From JABDBE01 sp049585795 (GTDB lineage Bacteria > Acidobacteriota > Terriglobia > Terriglobales > Acidobacteriaceae): a DNA stretch of 64,000 nucleotides. The stretch covers positions 122,826-186,825 of the forward strand of contig JBAVAQ010000067.1 in NCBI GenBank assembly GCA_049585795.1, given 5' to 3'. The translations under genes and the position numbers were made by a program. Under the pieces are notes generated by a model. The model saw nothing but the letters and a program-made list of their open reading frames with translations, had not been told where the DNA came from and did not search any database. Within the stretch, counting starts at the first letter, position 1. Each line of letters opens with the position of its first letter. This document shows positions 8,536 to 17,370 of the stretch, one piece after another.

Positions 8536-9918
8536 ATGCCGTATTCCGCCCTAATCATCGATGACGAAGAGCTGACGCTCCACACCATTTCGCGCGGCTT
8601 GCGCCAGGATGGATTTGAAGTGTTCACGGCTCTGTCCGGCGAGGAGGGTCTAAAGCTCTTTCACGATGAGGAACCAGACCTCATACTGCTGGACATTGTC
8701 TTGCCTGGCATCGACGGCGTCGAAGTGCTGCGCCAGATCAAACAGGCGAACCCAACTGCGATCGTCATCATGATGAGCGCCTATCATCTGGTGGAGCGGG
8801 CGGTCGAAGCCATGAAGCTGGGCGCCTTTGATTATCTGGTCAAACCATTTCCCCTCGACGACATGACGGCCATCCTGCACCGCGCGTCTGAGGTCCTGAC
8901 TCTACGAGTGCGGGTGCGGGATTCGGTGGAATCAGAAAAGGGGCGCTACAACTTTGGCTGCGTCATAACTCACAATCCAGCGACCATCAAAATGTTGGAA
9001 GTTGCGCGCAAGGCTGCGGAAACCGATCACACCACGATTCTGATTCTGGGTGAAAGCGGGACTGGCAAGGGCGTGCTCGCGCGGGCGATTCACTATGCCA
9101 GCCCTCGCACTTCCATGCCGTTGCTGGAGATTAATTGCGCATCGCTTCCCGATGCTCTGCTGGAGAGCGAGCTCTTCGGCTACGAACCCGGCGCCTTCAC
9201 CGATGCTCGCCGTCGCAAAGAGGGCCTGCTGGAGCGCGCCAGCGGGGGCACAGTTTTTCTGGATGAGATTGCCAACATGTCCGCCAGCGTGCAAGCCAAG
9301 ATGTTGCGCGTGCTCGAGGAAGGGACGTTCATGCGGCTCGGTGGGACGAGCACGATCAAAGTCAATATCCGGTTGATCGCGGCCACCAACGAACAGCTCA
9401 AAAATACCGTAAGCCAGGGACGATTTCGCGAAGACCTTTACTACCGTCTTAATGTAGTCCAGCTCTACATTCCTCCGCTGCGCGAGCGCAAAGAAGATAT
9501 CGTGCCTCTGGCGCTCGAAATTCTGCAGCAACTCAACCGGGAATTGAAAAAGAGTTTTACCGGATTCACTCCGACCGCCGCGGACCTTCTGGAGCAGTAT
9601 CCGTGGCCGGGGAACATCCGCGAATTGAGAAACGTGATTGAGCGCACCATGATTCTGAGCGCGCAGGGCGAGATTGACACTTGCGATCTGCCGGAAGAAA
9701 TTCGCGACCAGCATCTTGAGAAAAAGAACGGTGAGGCGTTCTCGGCGTCTGACATTTCTCCTACGGGGGACCAATTCCTGAGCCTGCGCGAACTGGAAGA
9801 TCACTACATCGAACAGGTGCTGGCTGCGACCGGGAGCAACAAAACACAGGCAGCGCGAATCCTCGGCATTCATCCAACTTCACTGCTGCGACGGCTTAAA
9901 GCCATGACTCCGGAGTAA
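8536..9918 (+). CDS. NtrC-family sigma54-dependent response regulator
   Basis: A 460-residue protein with a receiver domain (1-120; DDEE, phosphoacceptor in LILLDIVLPG, Lys in LVKPF). The AAA+ domain (about 145-385) has Walker A GESGTGKG, Walker B GGTVFLDEI and the arginine finger region. A Fis-type HTH ends the protein (SNKTQAARILGIHPTSLLRRL). The sigma54-contacting loop reads GAFTDA instead of the consensus GAFTGA; this variant occurs in working family members, so it need not be inactivating. It forms an operon with the kinase just upstream. Targets should have -24/-12 promoters; none was identified with certainty. Confidence 0.9.
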   Translation: MPYSALIIDDEELTLHTISRGLRQDGFEVFTALSGEEGLKLFHDEEPDLILLDIVLPGIDGVEVLRQIKQANPTAIVIMMSAYHLVERAVEAMKLGAFDYLVKPFPLDDMTAILHRASEVLTLRVRVRDSVESEKGRYNFGCVITHNPATIKMLEVARKAAETDHTTILILGESGTGKGVLARAIHYASPRTSMPLLEINCASLPDALLESELFGYEPGAFTDARRRKEGLLERASGGTVFLDEIANMSASVQAKMLRVLEEGTFMRLGGTSTIKVNIRLIAATNEQLKNTVSQGRFREDLYYRLNVVQLYIPPLRERKEDIVPLALEILQQLNRELKKSFTGFTPTAADLLEQYPWPGNIRELRNVIERTMILSAQGEIDTCDLPEEIRDQHLEKKNGEAFSASDISPTGDQFLSLRELEDHYIEQVLAATGSNKTQAARILGIHPTSLLRRLKAMTPE

Positions 9919-10029
9919 GCGGCAGCTTTGGCGCGGCCCAAGTTGGCGACGATGCCGGTAGGGCCCCTCATCGCATTCCCAAGTTGGGACGGCGCTTTAC
10001 TTTACTATTCCGTACTCCCCCTAATTTGG

Positions 10030-10069
10030 TCTCCGGCCACTCGGTGCTTCAACCCCGAGCAGCCGGAGA
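10030..10069. terminator. Hairpin between convergent genes
   Basis: TCTCCGGC (10030-10037) pairs with GCCGGAGA (10062-10069), with inner CTCGG/CCGAG pairing. It lies between the ends of the response regulator and GloVer genes. There is no T tract on either side, so any termination function is uncertain. Confidence 0.35.
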
Positions 10070-10075
10070 AGCCAG

Positions 10076-11332
10076 CTATGGCGTGATCTCAAAAACCGAA
10101 CCGAAAGTTGTGGTGCCGTCTCCCCCGGTTGTCCCATAGAGATTCCCTACCGCGTCGAAGGTCAGACCAGCAGCGGGCTCCGCTCCTGGATGGTCTAAGA
10201 ACGTGTGTAGCACAGTCTCGTTCCATCCTCCGTTCGAGTTCGGCGCTAGCTTGAAGACGACGCCACAGCCAGCACCATTGCAGTAGCTGAGGTTGCCGCC
10301 GTAGCATGTCATGCCATAGAGGTTTCCGGCCGCGTCGAAGATCAGCTTGTCCTGCGGGTACCCTCCGCCCTTGCCACCGTTGAAGTGGTGGAGCACCTTC
10401 TCGGTCCAGCCCCCGTTCGAGTTGGGTGTCAGCTTGAACACCACACCAGCCCCGTAAGCGCCGCCCTGATATGTCATTCCGTAGAGGTTTCCTGCCGCGT
10501 CGAAGATCAGGCCGCCCCAGGGCTGGCCTCCATCCTTTTCGCCGGTGAATTGATGGAGTGCCTTCTCCGTCCAGCTTCCGCCCGAGTTGGGAGTCAGCTT
10601 GAACACAACGCCCTGTCCGGCGGCGCCACCGAGTTGCGTCGTTCCGTACATGTTTCCTGCCCCGTCAAAGATCAGGCCAGCGCGAGACTCGTTTCCGTCC
10701 TTGCCGGTAAAGGTGTGAAGCACAGTCTCGGTCCAACTTCCGTCTTGATTGGGGCTCAGCCTGAACGCCACGCCATAACCACTCCATTGCTGGTACATGC
10801 CGCCACGGTACGTCGTGCCGTAGAGATTTCCTGCTCCGTCGAAAATCAAGGGGGCAAAAAAGGGCTCGAATCCGTCCTGGCCGCCCGTGAAACCGTGGGG
10901 TATGCTCTCAGTCCAGCTTCCGTCCGCGTTCGGAGTAAGCTCGAAGACAACGCCGCCGTTGTAGGCGCCGCCGATTATTGCAGTGCCATATAGATTGCCT
11001 GCTACATCGAAGATCAGGTCAGCGACAGGGTAATCTCCGTCGCTGCAAGTGAAGTTGTGCAGCACACTCTTGGTCCAGCTTCCGCCCATACCAAGGGTCA
11101 GCTCGAAGACGGCGCCGCAACCACCGGTGCCGCCCCAGGTCTCGGTGCCGTATAAGTTGCCGGCTCGATCGAAAATCAGGCCAACCTGGGGAGTTCCGTC
11201 TGTACCGCCCTTGAACTTGTAGAGAGTTTTGTATTTGGCTTGCGCCCATGCACTGGGTGCGAACAGCAGAGATACTGTGATGACAATCATGAGAGCCGCG
11301 CTCGCGGCTCCCGAGAATTTCTTATAGTTCAT
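10076..11332 (-). CDS. Secreted GloVer-type tandem-repeat protein
   Basis: A 418-residue protein with a signal peptide (about 1-30, ending AWAQA). It then has seven repeats of about 55 residues built on LIFDxAGNLYGTTxxGG, GVVFKLTPNSxGGWTE and VLHxFTGGxDG. This is the choice-of-anchor tandem repeat (GloVer) type common in Acidobacteriota and expected to fold as a beta propeller or solenoid outside the cytoplasm. The ATG at 11332 was chosen because it begins the signal peptide and has AGGAG upstream; an ATG at 11416 would add a non-secretory leader. Function and ligand are unknown. Confidence 0.85.
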   Translation of the reverse strand: MNYKKFSGAASAALMIVITVSLLFAPSAWAQAKYKTLYKFKGGTDGTPQVGLIFDRAGNLYGTETWGGTGGCGAVFELTLGMGGSWTKSVLHNFTCSDGDYPVADLIFDVAGNLYGTAIIGGAYNGGVVFELTPNADGSWTESIPHGFTGGQDGFEPFFAPLIFDGAGNLYGTTYRGGMYQQWSGYGVAFRLSPNQDGSWTETVLHTFTGKDGNESRAGLIFDGAGNMYGTTQLGGAAGQGVVFKLTPNSGGSWTEKALHQFTGEKDGGQPWGGLIFDAAGNLYGMTYQGGAYGAGVVFKLTPNSNGGWTEKVLHHFNGGKGGGYPQDKLIFDAAGNLYGMTCYGGNLSYCNGAGCGVVFKLAPNSNGGWNETVLHTFLDHPGAEPAAGLTFDAVGNLYGTTGGDGTTTFGSVFEITP

Positions 11333-11821
11333 GATTTTTTCTCCTGCTCTTGATCGAATGAAATTCGGGTCGAGGAATGAACTCTCTCGATGGGCTGCGA
11401 AGCACGCTCCTCGCACTTGTTAACGTTGTCCTTCCGCCACTCTCGTGGCTGGCTAGGATTGGTTACTGTTTGGGTTTCGCGGCGGCCCGGAGCGCTGATA
11501 GACAGGAGGACTCAGGTCGGGGGAAATCCTATATCCTCCGAGTCGCCTTGATCTGGGTGTTGCGGGGCCAACTTGCGGAGTTAGGCAGCTCAGAGCCTCG
11601 AATCCAAGCTACGACGGCTCGGCTACCCCTGCCGTGACCGGCATCACCGTTCGCGGTGATGGCATCGGGAAAGCCGAGGGAAGGCTAACTGATGAAACCA
11701 CGATTACGCTCACGGCTCGTTACGAATGAGACCGCCGATCGTTCATGCCGGCTCCCCGGTTCTGACGGATTGACGACGGCAACTCGTAATTGCGAATAGA
11801 GATCTTCCGCGGATAAATGGA
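11333..11821. other. Intergenic stretch with a UUCG hairpin and a possible coding remnant
   Basis: No convincing gene. CATCACCG-TTCG-CGGTGATG (11642-11661) is a perfect 8-bp stem with a UUCG loop. An open plus-strand frame without a good start, about 11499-11729, ends in a beta-strand-like tail (TTITLTARYE) and could be the end of a degraded Ig-like surface protein. This is speculative. Confidence 0.3.
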
Positions 11822-11848
11822 AGACCCCAGGCTGTTCGACTGGGGTCT
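11822..11848 (-). terminator. Terminator hairpin downstream of the NrfD-like gene
   Basis: AGACCCCAG (11822-11830) pairs with CTGGGGTCT (11840-11848) around a 9-base loop. On the minus strand it follows the stop at 11866 and is followed by TTCCATTTA. Confidence 0.6.
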
Positions 11849-11865
11849 CTGTTGCAGCAGAGCAG

Positions 11866-13068
11866 CTATGCTTTGCCGGGAGCGCCTAGAACCATCAATC
11901 GTTGCGGGGGCGGGTTCTTGGGAAGAATGTCCAGATAGATTACGGCGTAACGGAAAGCCACGACGGCAGCTGCGATCGTGGCCAGCGTGGCCGCGAACTC
12001 TGTCCACTTCGGGACGTAGTAAATTCCAGCGCTGGCTTGCAGGCCGGTGATGGAGACATTCAAGCGGTTGGTCATGAATCCCATCACGATTATGGCGCAG
12101 GTCCAATAGAGATTTTGCGGATTGTTGCGCACTTTCTCCAGATTCAGCAGGATGAGCGGCGCGATCACCAGCAACGCGATCTCAAGCCAGAACAAACCGG
12201 TTTCCTCGCGCCACATCCAGAGATATTGAAGCGCGTCGCGGTTGATCAGATCGACTGCGCGGAATACGCCGTAAATTGCCAGCAGCGGCGCGATCACGCG
12301 GCTCACGTCGCTCAGAATGTTCATATCCACGCGAGCGTTGAGCGAACGCACGCACAGATAAATTGCCATAATGGTTACGGCCAATCCGGCCGGGATCGCG
12401 GAAAGATAAAACATCGTGGTGAGATACGGAGAGTACCAAAGCGGATCCAGTCGGCCCTTGGTGATCAAATAAAGTCCGCCGAGGAACGATTGATGCATCG
12501 ACGAGAGCAGCGTTCCAGCCAGTACCAGAGCGATCAGGATGCTGTGGTGCCAGCGCAAGTAAAGCTCGCGCACTCGGACCCAGGGAATCTTCTCCACCAG
12601 CGCCGGCGAGAACTCAAGCGCCAGCACCGTGGTGTAAAGCATCACGCACCATGACACTTCGAACAACACCGAGTGCCGGTTCCACATGACGATGGGATGC
12701 CAGATTCTCCAGGGAATGCCAAGTTCGTACAACATGCCCACGCACACGGTGCAATATCCCAGGAACGAGATGAGCACGGAGGTGCGCAGGATCGGGCGGT
12801 AGCGCTCAAAGCCCAAAAGGTATACGGAAGCCGCGATGGCGAAGCCGCCGGCCGATAAGCCCACGCCGCACAGTGTCCCTAAGCCAACCCACAAGCCCCA
12901 AGGTTGAGGATCGGTAAGGTTGGTCGCGGCGCTGAAACCCAGCGCGAACCTCGCATACATTGAATAGAGACCAGCGGCGAAAATCAACGCTACCACGGTG
13001 CGCCAGAAACTGATTCTTGGAAATCCTAGAGCAGTCTTTGCTGTGCGAGTCTTGGCTAGGGTAGTCAT
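11866..13068 (-). CDS. NrfD/HybB-type membrane quinone-reductase subunit
   Basis: A 400-residue integral membrane protein with about ten hydrophobic segments, of the NrfD/PsrC/HybB family, which carries electrons between periplasmic Fe-S proteins and the quinone pool. The length matches HybB, about 390 residues in E. coli as I recall. It is the third gene of a tight minus-strand operon, with 3 bases between it and the ferredoxin gene. It looks intact, unlike the truncated HybB relative at 15.2-15.8 kb. No catalytic molybdopterin or hydrogenase subunit is in this operon, so its electron donor must be encoded elsewhere or be the lost hydrogenase. Confidence 0.85.
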   Translation of the reverse strand: MTTLAKTRTAKTALGFPRISFWRTVVALIFAAGLYSMYARFALGFSAATNLTDPQPWGLWVGLGTLCGVGLSAGGFAIAASVYLLGFERYRPILRTSVLISFLGYCTVCVGMLYELGIPWRIWHPIVMWNRHSVLFEVSWCVMLYTTVLALEFSPALVEKIPWVRVRELYLRWHHSILIALVLAGTLLSSMHQSFLGGLYLITKGRLDPLWYSPYLTTMFYLSAIPAGLAVTIMAIYLCVRSLNARVDMNILSDVSRVIAPLLAIYGVFRAVDLINRDALQYLWMWREETGLFWLEIALLVIAPLILLNLEKVRNNPQNLYWTCAIIVMGFMTNRLNVSITGLQASAGIYYVPKWTEFAATLATIAAAVVAFRYAVIYLDILPKNPPPQRLMVLGAPGKA

Positions 13069-13071
13069 GGC

Positions 13072-13824
13072 TCAGCTCCTTTCCTTTGCTGACTTCTCGC
13101 GGGCTTCAGCCAAAGCGACTTCGGCCCGGCGTTGCGTGATCCAGTAAAGGCCAGAAAGCAGAGCGCCGCCGACCAGGATCACGGTAGGTCCGTCGCCCAG
13201 CGCACTCGCCGTCAGTACTGGCAGCGGCTGTTTGGGTGCGGCGACAAAGCCCAGCTTCTCAAAAGGTACATCCGAGATGAAGAACACCGACGTCCCACCG
13301 GCTTCGTCGCTGCCGTAAATATGCTTCACATATTTCGCATCACCGAGGATGCGACGTTGCGCCTCTTCCAGGATTTCTTCGCGGGTCCCTGCGATCGAAG
13401 CCTGCACTGGGCAAGCTTCCACGCAGGCGGGTGGCTGACCTTTCGCCAGACGCGCAGCACAGAGGTCGCATTTCGTCACGTAGGGCACGAGCTTGCTCCA
13501 TTGATACCGAGGCACGCTGAATGGGCACGCCACGAGGCAGTAGCGGCAGCCGATGCATTTCGAGGCGTCGTAAGTGACCGGGCCGGCAGCAGTCTTCTTC
13601 AGCGCACCCACCAGGCAGGCCGACGCGCAGGCCGGATCCTGACAATGCATGCACATCCGCCGCACGAAGCGGTCGCCGCGCTCTTCTACGATGGTGAGCG
13701 CAGTCGGTGAAAGCCTGGTCTCGGTTTTAGCTGGGAATCCGTGGATCTGTTTGCAAGCTTGCTCGCAGCTACGGCATCCGATGCACTTCGTAATGTCGAC
13801 CAGGATTGCTTGAGTGGTTGCCAT
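13072..13824 (-). CDS. Four-cluster ferredoxin subunit (HybA/NrfC/DmsB-like)
   Basis: A 250-residue protein with four [4Fe-4S] ligand groups: CIGCRSCEQAC, CMHCQDPACASAC, CIGCRYCLVAC, and CDLC with ACVEACP. A C-terminal hydrophobic segment (VILVGGALLSGLYWI) anchors it to the membrane, as in HybA. It has no Tat signal of its own, unlike the paralogue at 15.8-16.7 kb, so it may stay cytosolic or be carried by a partner. It should pass electrons to the NrfD-like protein encoded immediately downstream. Confidence 0.85.
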   Translation of the reverse strand: MATTQAILVDITKCIGCRSCEQACKQIHGFPAKTETRLSPTALTIVEERGDRFVRRMCMHCQDPACASACLVGALKKTAAGPVTYDASKCIGCRYCLVACPFSVPRYQWSKLVPYVTKCDLCAARLAKGQPPACVEACPVQASIAGTREEILEEAQRRILGDAKYVKHIYGSDEAGGTSVFFISDVPFEKLGFVAAPKQPLPVLTASALGDGPTVILVGGALLSGLYWITQRRAEVALAEAREKSAKERS

Positions 13825-13854
13825 GACTTTTCTCCTTTCCGTGGCTGAGTTCGG

Positions 13855-14514
13855 TTACGTCAAAAAGAACTCGTGCACCACTTTCTGCCGCACCTCCGGC
13901 GTGAGTTGCGGAAGCAAACCACTGATCGGTGCTCCGCCGTCCTGGGCTAATGCGGGCGTGGGCGATACCATCGCGTTCAGCCGGCCGAGATTGTTTTGCA
14001 TCCACGGAGCCACCATCGAGCCCTGGATCAGATTCTTTTGATTGATTTTGAGGTCGGGAGATTTCACGATCGCGATCCAGCCGTTGGCGTAGGGATCGCT
14101 TGTAACCAGGCTTGGATCGCGCAATGCATCGTCGTTGATGGCTGTAACCACCCCTTCAACGGGAGAGAGCAGGTCGATGCTAGTGCCATTGCTGGTCAGC
14201 GTGACGAGCTTCTGTCCCTGGCGAACCCAGCGGTCGGCCCCGCGCACATCAATGTGGTCGATCTTTCCCATCAGATTGGTAACGAATTTATCCACTCCAA
14301 CCCGCGCGTCATCGGTGCTTTGTTTCATGGCCCACATGTGTCCGAGATGGAAGCAATAGTCCTGCGGGATCTCGAAACCGTACTCGCGCTTTACCACTGG
14401 CGGTTGAGGTTTGACGACGATTTCCGGCTGCAGCCCAGGCTCGGCCTTCGGCTCGATGAAATACCTGACACTGATGATCAGCAGGAACATCAGCAGAACA
14501 AACAGGATTGACAT
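13855..14514 (-). CDS. Membrane-anchored glycine-cleavage H-protein-like protein without the lipoyl lysine
   Basis: A 219-residue protein with an N-terminal transmembrane helix (SILFVLLMFLLIISVRYFI) and an H-protein-like barrel (about 60-150; YCFHLGHMWA, VDKFVTNLMGKIDHI, LLSPVEGVVTAIND). In true H proteins the lipoylated Lys lies in ESVKAASELYSPLSG. Aligned on SPVEG, the matching position here is Gly (SNGTSIDLLSPVEG), so it probably cannot be lipoylated. The ATG at 14514 has GAGGAGGG upstream. It leads the ferredoxin-NrfD operon, so it is likely a structural or electron-transfer accessory, not part of glycine cleavage. Confidence 0.75.
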   Translation of the reverse strand: MSILFVLLMFLLIISVRYFIEPKAEPGLQPEIVVKPQPPVVKREYGFEIPQDYCFHLGHMWAMKQSTDDARVGVDKFVTNLMGKIDHIDVRGADRWVRQGQKLVTLTSNGTSIDLLSPVEGVVTAINDDALRDPSLVTSDPYANGWIAIVKSPDLKINQKNLIQGSMVAPWMQNNLGRLNAMVSPTPALAQDGGAPISGLLPQLTPEVRQKVVHEFFLT

Positions 14515-14770
14515 AGACCCTCCTCTCGGGTTCGTTCCCGTGACTTTGGTTGTCCGGCGTTTTATCGCGCCGGATTTCGTCTTTACTGAGTGCACGTGAG
14601 GGGCAAATTCGACTGTTGGAGGGATTGGTTGCAGGGCATGGACTTGCGTGAAACGGTCCAGTGGAGGGCCGGCAAAACCACTGCACTTTGCAGGCGGCCG
14701 GAGCATTTTGCATGAGTGGAAGATCCCATTGTCGTCGGCACATATCTGGTGGCTATGGAACTGCGAGTTC

Positions 14771-14835
14771 TGTGATGCTGGTCACGTTCGCCTGTGAGAG
14801 ACGCCACAGCGGTGGCGCTGGAACTGTAGTGTCAT
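14771..14835. promoter_or_regulatory. Regulatory block with two CRP-type palindromes 22 bp apart
   Basis: TGTGA-N6-TCACG (14771-14786) and TGTGA-N6-CCACA (14793-14808) start 22 bases apart. The 65-base block is 74% identical, without gaps, to 17371-17435 (48 of 65 by hand count). It sits between the H-protein-like operon (minus) and tatA (plus). Confidence 0.6.
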
Positions 14836-14883
14836 TAGAAATGGGTCGAGGAATCGATCCGTGGGTCAACTCAAGGAGCACTT

Positions 14884-15090
14884 ATGCTTGAAGATCTGTT
14901 TCAACCGATGCATCTGCTGTTTATCTTTGCCATCGCTCTGCTTTTGTTCGGTCCGAAGAAGCTTCCGGAATTGGGCAAAGGAATCGGGGAGGGTATTCGC
15001 GGGTTCAGGGCGGCCATGAAAGAACCGCCGTCCGAAGGGTCCGAGAAGACGGTTGAGAAAAAGGGTTCCGAGACGGGCCTTCAAGGCTGA
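14884..15090 (+). CDS. tatA: Sec-independent translocase subunit TatA
   Basis: A 68-residue protein with one short N-terminal transmembrane helix (LLFIFAIALLLFG) followed by the TatA/B hallmark FGPKKLPELGKGIGEGIRGF amphipathic helix and a charged tail. It forms the pore of the twin-arginine pathway. It sits next to the hydrogenase genes, whose HybA and (originally) small subunit need Tat export. In Geobacter, as I recall, a tatA gene likewise accompanies the hyb operon. Confidence 0.9.
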   Translation: MLEDLFQPMHLLFIFAIALLLFGPKKLPELGKGIGEGIRGFRAAMKEPPSEGSEKTVEKKGSETGLQG

Positions 15091-15211
15091 TTCATGGTTA
15101 ATGTTCGTAAGTGCATTTACGAGCGCTGTCGGCGAAGTACGCCGCAGTAACTTCCCTGGACTTGGCGACCTGATAGCGATAAAACCGAGCGGCCCTTGTA
15201 GAGACGCGATA

Positions 15212-15811
15212 CTAGGTTGCTAGCGATGGAGCTTCCATCTTTTCTTCGCGTGCCCACCACAGGTGTAGTTCGACGGGATGTTTCCGGGATACATAACCCA
15301 CATCCAAGCGATCCAGCTCGCACAAGACTTCTGCGATCGCCTGATCTAGAGACGCTCTCACGGACTCGCTCAAGCTGCACCCTACTTCGTAGGAGCCAGC
15401 TTTGATCCCGACGAGAAGCACATCGGCGGGTCGACCGGCATCAATTCCAAGCAAAAGCAGGCCACACGCGTAAGCCAGGAAGCTGGTTAGCAGAGCCATC
15501 CGCATCAGTGCATGCAGCTTCTTGCGACGAAACACCCAGGCGGCAATCCCCACCGCAAACGCGCCCGAGCCTAGCGCCGTTAGCACCATCACGTTGAAGG
15601 TCTTCCAGATGCCCCACCCATATGCATCGTTCATGCCGCTCACCGGACCTAGGCCGGCGAGTTCGCGGTAAGCAGTTAAGACAAACGCGAGTAACGTCAT
15701 GCCGCACAGCACGAGAAAGAACCGGTTCACGACCGGGAAACCGTACACGGGCACCGCTCGCTCCCAGCGAGTCGTGTTACTCGGAGTGTTATTTATAGTT
15801 GCCGTGCTCAT
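15212..15811 (-). pseudogene. In-frame chimera: HybB N-terminus fused to hydrogenase maturation protease C-terminus
   Basis: Residues 1 to about 127 match the start of a HybB-type membrane subunit (RFFLVLCGMTLLAF, then GSGAFAVGIAAW and SFLAYACGLLLLGIDAGRP). The real protein should continue for another 250 residues. Instead the text becomes ADVLLVGIKAGSYEVGCSLS and SVRASLDQAIAEVL, which looks like the C-terminus of a HybD/HyaD-type maturation protease. The junction is near 15421-15440. One deletion would have removed the rest of hybB, the whole large-subunit gene and most of the protease gene. The ATG overlaps the hybA stop (ATGA), showing the old operon order. Cannot support hydrogenase function. 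Confidence 0.75.
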
Positions 15812-16734
15812 AATTGCGCCCTCAGGCCGGTTTCTTTTTCTCGTTCATGGGCCTCCTGCTCATGACCTTTCAGATTCTTGCGAATTACCTGCACCAAGCT
15901 CACATATAAAACTGCAGGCAACGCGAAGTACTGATAAAGACGTCGCTGCCAGCGCAGAGTTCGGGCCGGCACGGACTCCGGTCCAAGTTCAGGCAAGCCG
16001 AGTTTTTCGAAGGGAACCCGAGAGAGATACAGGCATTGCGTGCCGCCGTTGTCGTTTTCTCCGTAGACGCGGCTTTGGTAGTAGCGGCCGGGATTATTCT
16101 TGATACGTTTCTTGGCCTCTGACAGCAGGACGGTGCGCGGACCAAAAATTACCGCGCCGGTTGGACATACGCTGGTGCATCCTGGTTTCTGGCCTTTCTC
16201 CAGCCGATGATGGCACAACTCGCACTTCGTGACGCGCGGATTGTACCCCTGCCACTGAAAGCGCGGCACGTGATAAGGGCAGGTAATTGTGCAATAACGG
16301 CAGCCGATACATTTATCGGCGGTCCAGGTCACGACGCCACTCTCCGGATCTTTGTGCAGAGCCTGGAATGGACAGCCGGCGGCACACGCCGGATCGTGGC
16401 AATGCATGCACTGACGTTTCACATAAGAAAAAGTGGAGCCGTCTTCGGGCTTGTAAAGCTTGATGATATTGCGGGTCAGATCGTTAAGGTCGGACGGAGC
16501 CTGGTGCAGCTCGTCGCGGCGGGTATCGGGTGCGGTTTCGTTAGCCTCCGCACACGCAGCCACGCAGGCCTTGCAGCCGATGCAGATGCTGGCATCATAG
16601 AGCAATCCGACCGCAGCGTTGGGAACCGGGATGCTCTCTGCGTGCAGGGTTTCGACGCCGACGGTGATGGCTACGGCCGCCGGTACTCCGGCCTTGGCGA
16701 CGCTGGTAAATAGTTCTCGCCGAGTGATGGCCAC
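15808..16734 (-). CDS. hybA: HybA-like periplasmic ferredoxin subunit of an uptake hydrogenase
   Basis: A 308-residue protein with a twin-arginine signal (ITRRELFTSVAKAGVPAAVA), four [4Fe-4S] ligand groups (CIGCKACVAAC, CMHCHDPACAAGC, CIGCRYCTITC, CELC with GCTSVCP) and a C-terminal membrane helix (YFALPAVLYVSLVQVI). I chose the GTG at 16734, two bases after the small-subunit stop, because it places the Tat motif at the N-terminus and AGAGGA lies upstream. HybA links a hydrogenase small subunit to HybB. It looks intact although both its partners are broken. Confidence 0.85.
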   Translation of the reverse strand: MAITRRELFTSVAKAGVPAAVAITVGVETLHAESIPVPNAAVGLLYDASICIGCKACVAACAEANETAPDTRRDELHQAPSDLNDLTRNIIKLYKPEDGSTFSYVKRQCMHCHDPACAAGCPFQALHKDPESGVVTWTADKCIGCRYCTITCPYHVPRFQWQGYNPRVTKCELCHHRLEKGQKPGCTSVCPTGAVIFGPRTVLLSEAKKRIKNNPGRYYQSRVYGENDNGGTQCLYLSRVPFEKLGLPELGPESVPARTLRWQRRLYQYFALPAVLYVSLVQVIRKNLKGHEQEAHEREKETGLRAQL

Positions 16735-16735
16735 A

Positions 16736-17350
16736 TCAGTCCTCTTTCTTATCGACTTGCTTTTCGCCGGATGCCTTGGTCGCGAGCGCGCGGTCAGCTG
16801 TAATTCGCGCCACGCCCGCCTCCTGGCTGCTCTGGAAACGCTGGGTTGCGACCCAGGTCGCGCCGCCAACTGCGCCTGCTACAGCGCCCACCAACACCGC
16901 TGCGCCCACTTTGATTTGCCCGGCGGGACTGTAAATCGGTGGATATGTGTCCGGGGGAGTTGCCTGATGAATAGCGACGGTTTCGAATGTTCCCATTCGC
17001 CAGACGACGCCTTTTTCCGTGCAGCCCAGGCAGGGCGCTCCGATTCCGATGGGCCACACACCTGGAACCTCGTTGAAATGACGCACCGAGCAGGCGGCAT
17101 GTGTTATCGGCCCCTTGCAGCCGAGCTTGTAGAGGCACCAGCCCTTGCGGTGCCCTTCGTCGCCGAAAGCACCCGCGAAACGGCCAGCGTCAAAGTGCGC
17201 GCGCCGCGGGCAGTTTTCGTGGATCACCCGGTCGTAGGCGAACTTCGGACGGTTGAGGTCGTCCAGTTGGGGCAGCTTGCCCATGGTGACGTATTCCAAA
17301 ACAACTGCGAGTAAGTTGTACGGTGTCTTCCAGCAGTTCGATAACGACGC
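16736..17350 (-). pseudogene. C-terminal half of a [NiFe]-hydrogenase small subunit
   Basis: The open frame begins directly after an in-frame TAG (17351-17353) and encodes TPYNLLAVVLEYVTMGKLP, then the distal cluster ligands (HENCP, GWCLYKLGC), the medial cluster ligands (THAACS, APCLGC) and a C-terminal membrane anchor (about residues 140-160 of the fragment). The Tat signal and the N-terminal domain with the proximal cluster next to the Ni-Fe site, about 190 residues, are missing. No start codon with a ribosome site is visible. Order small subunit, hybA, hybB matches the hyb operon. Confidence 0.8.
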
Positions 17351-17370
17351 CTACGCAGGGACCGCAAACC

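Noticed and set aside
9050..9376. Alternative-frame gene inside the NtrC-type regulator
   Set aside because: Shadow frame over the AAA+ domain, no ribosome site and biased composition.
10076..11332. Repetitive DNA with long antisense open frames
   Set aside because: The minus-strand reading gives a signal peptide and clear GloVer repeats; plus-strand frames are shadows of that repeat.
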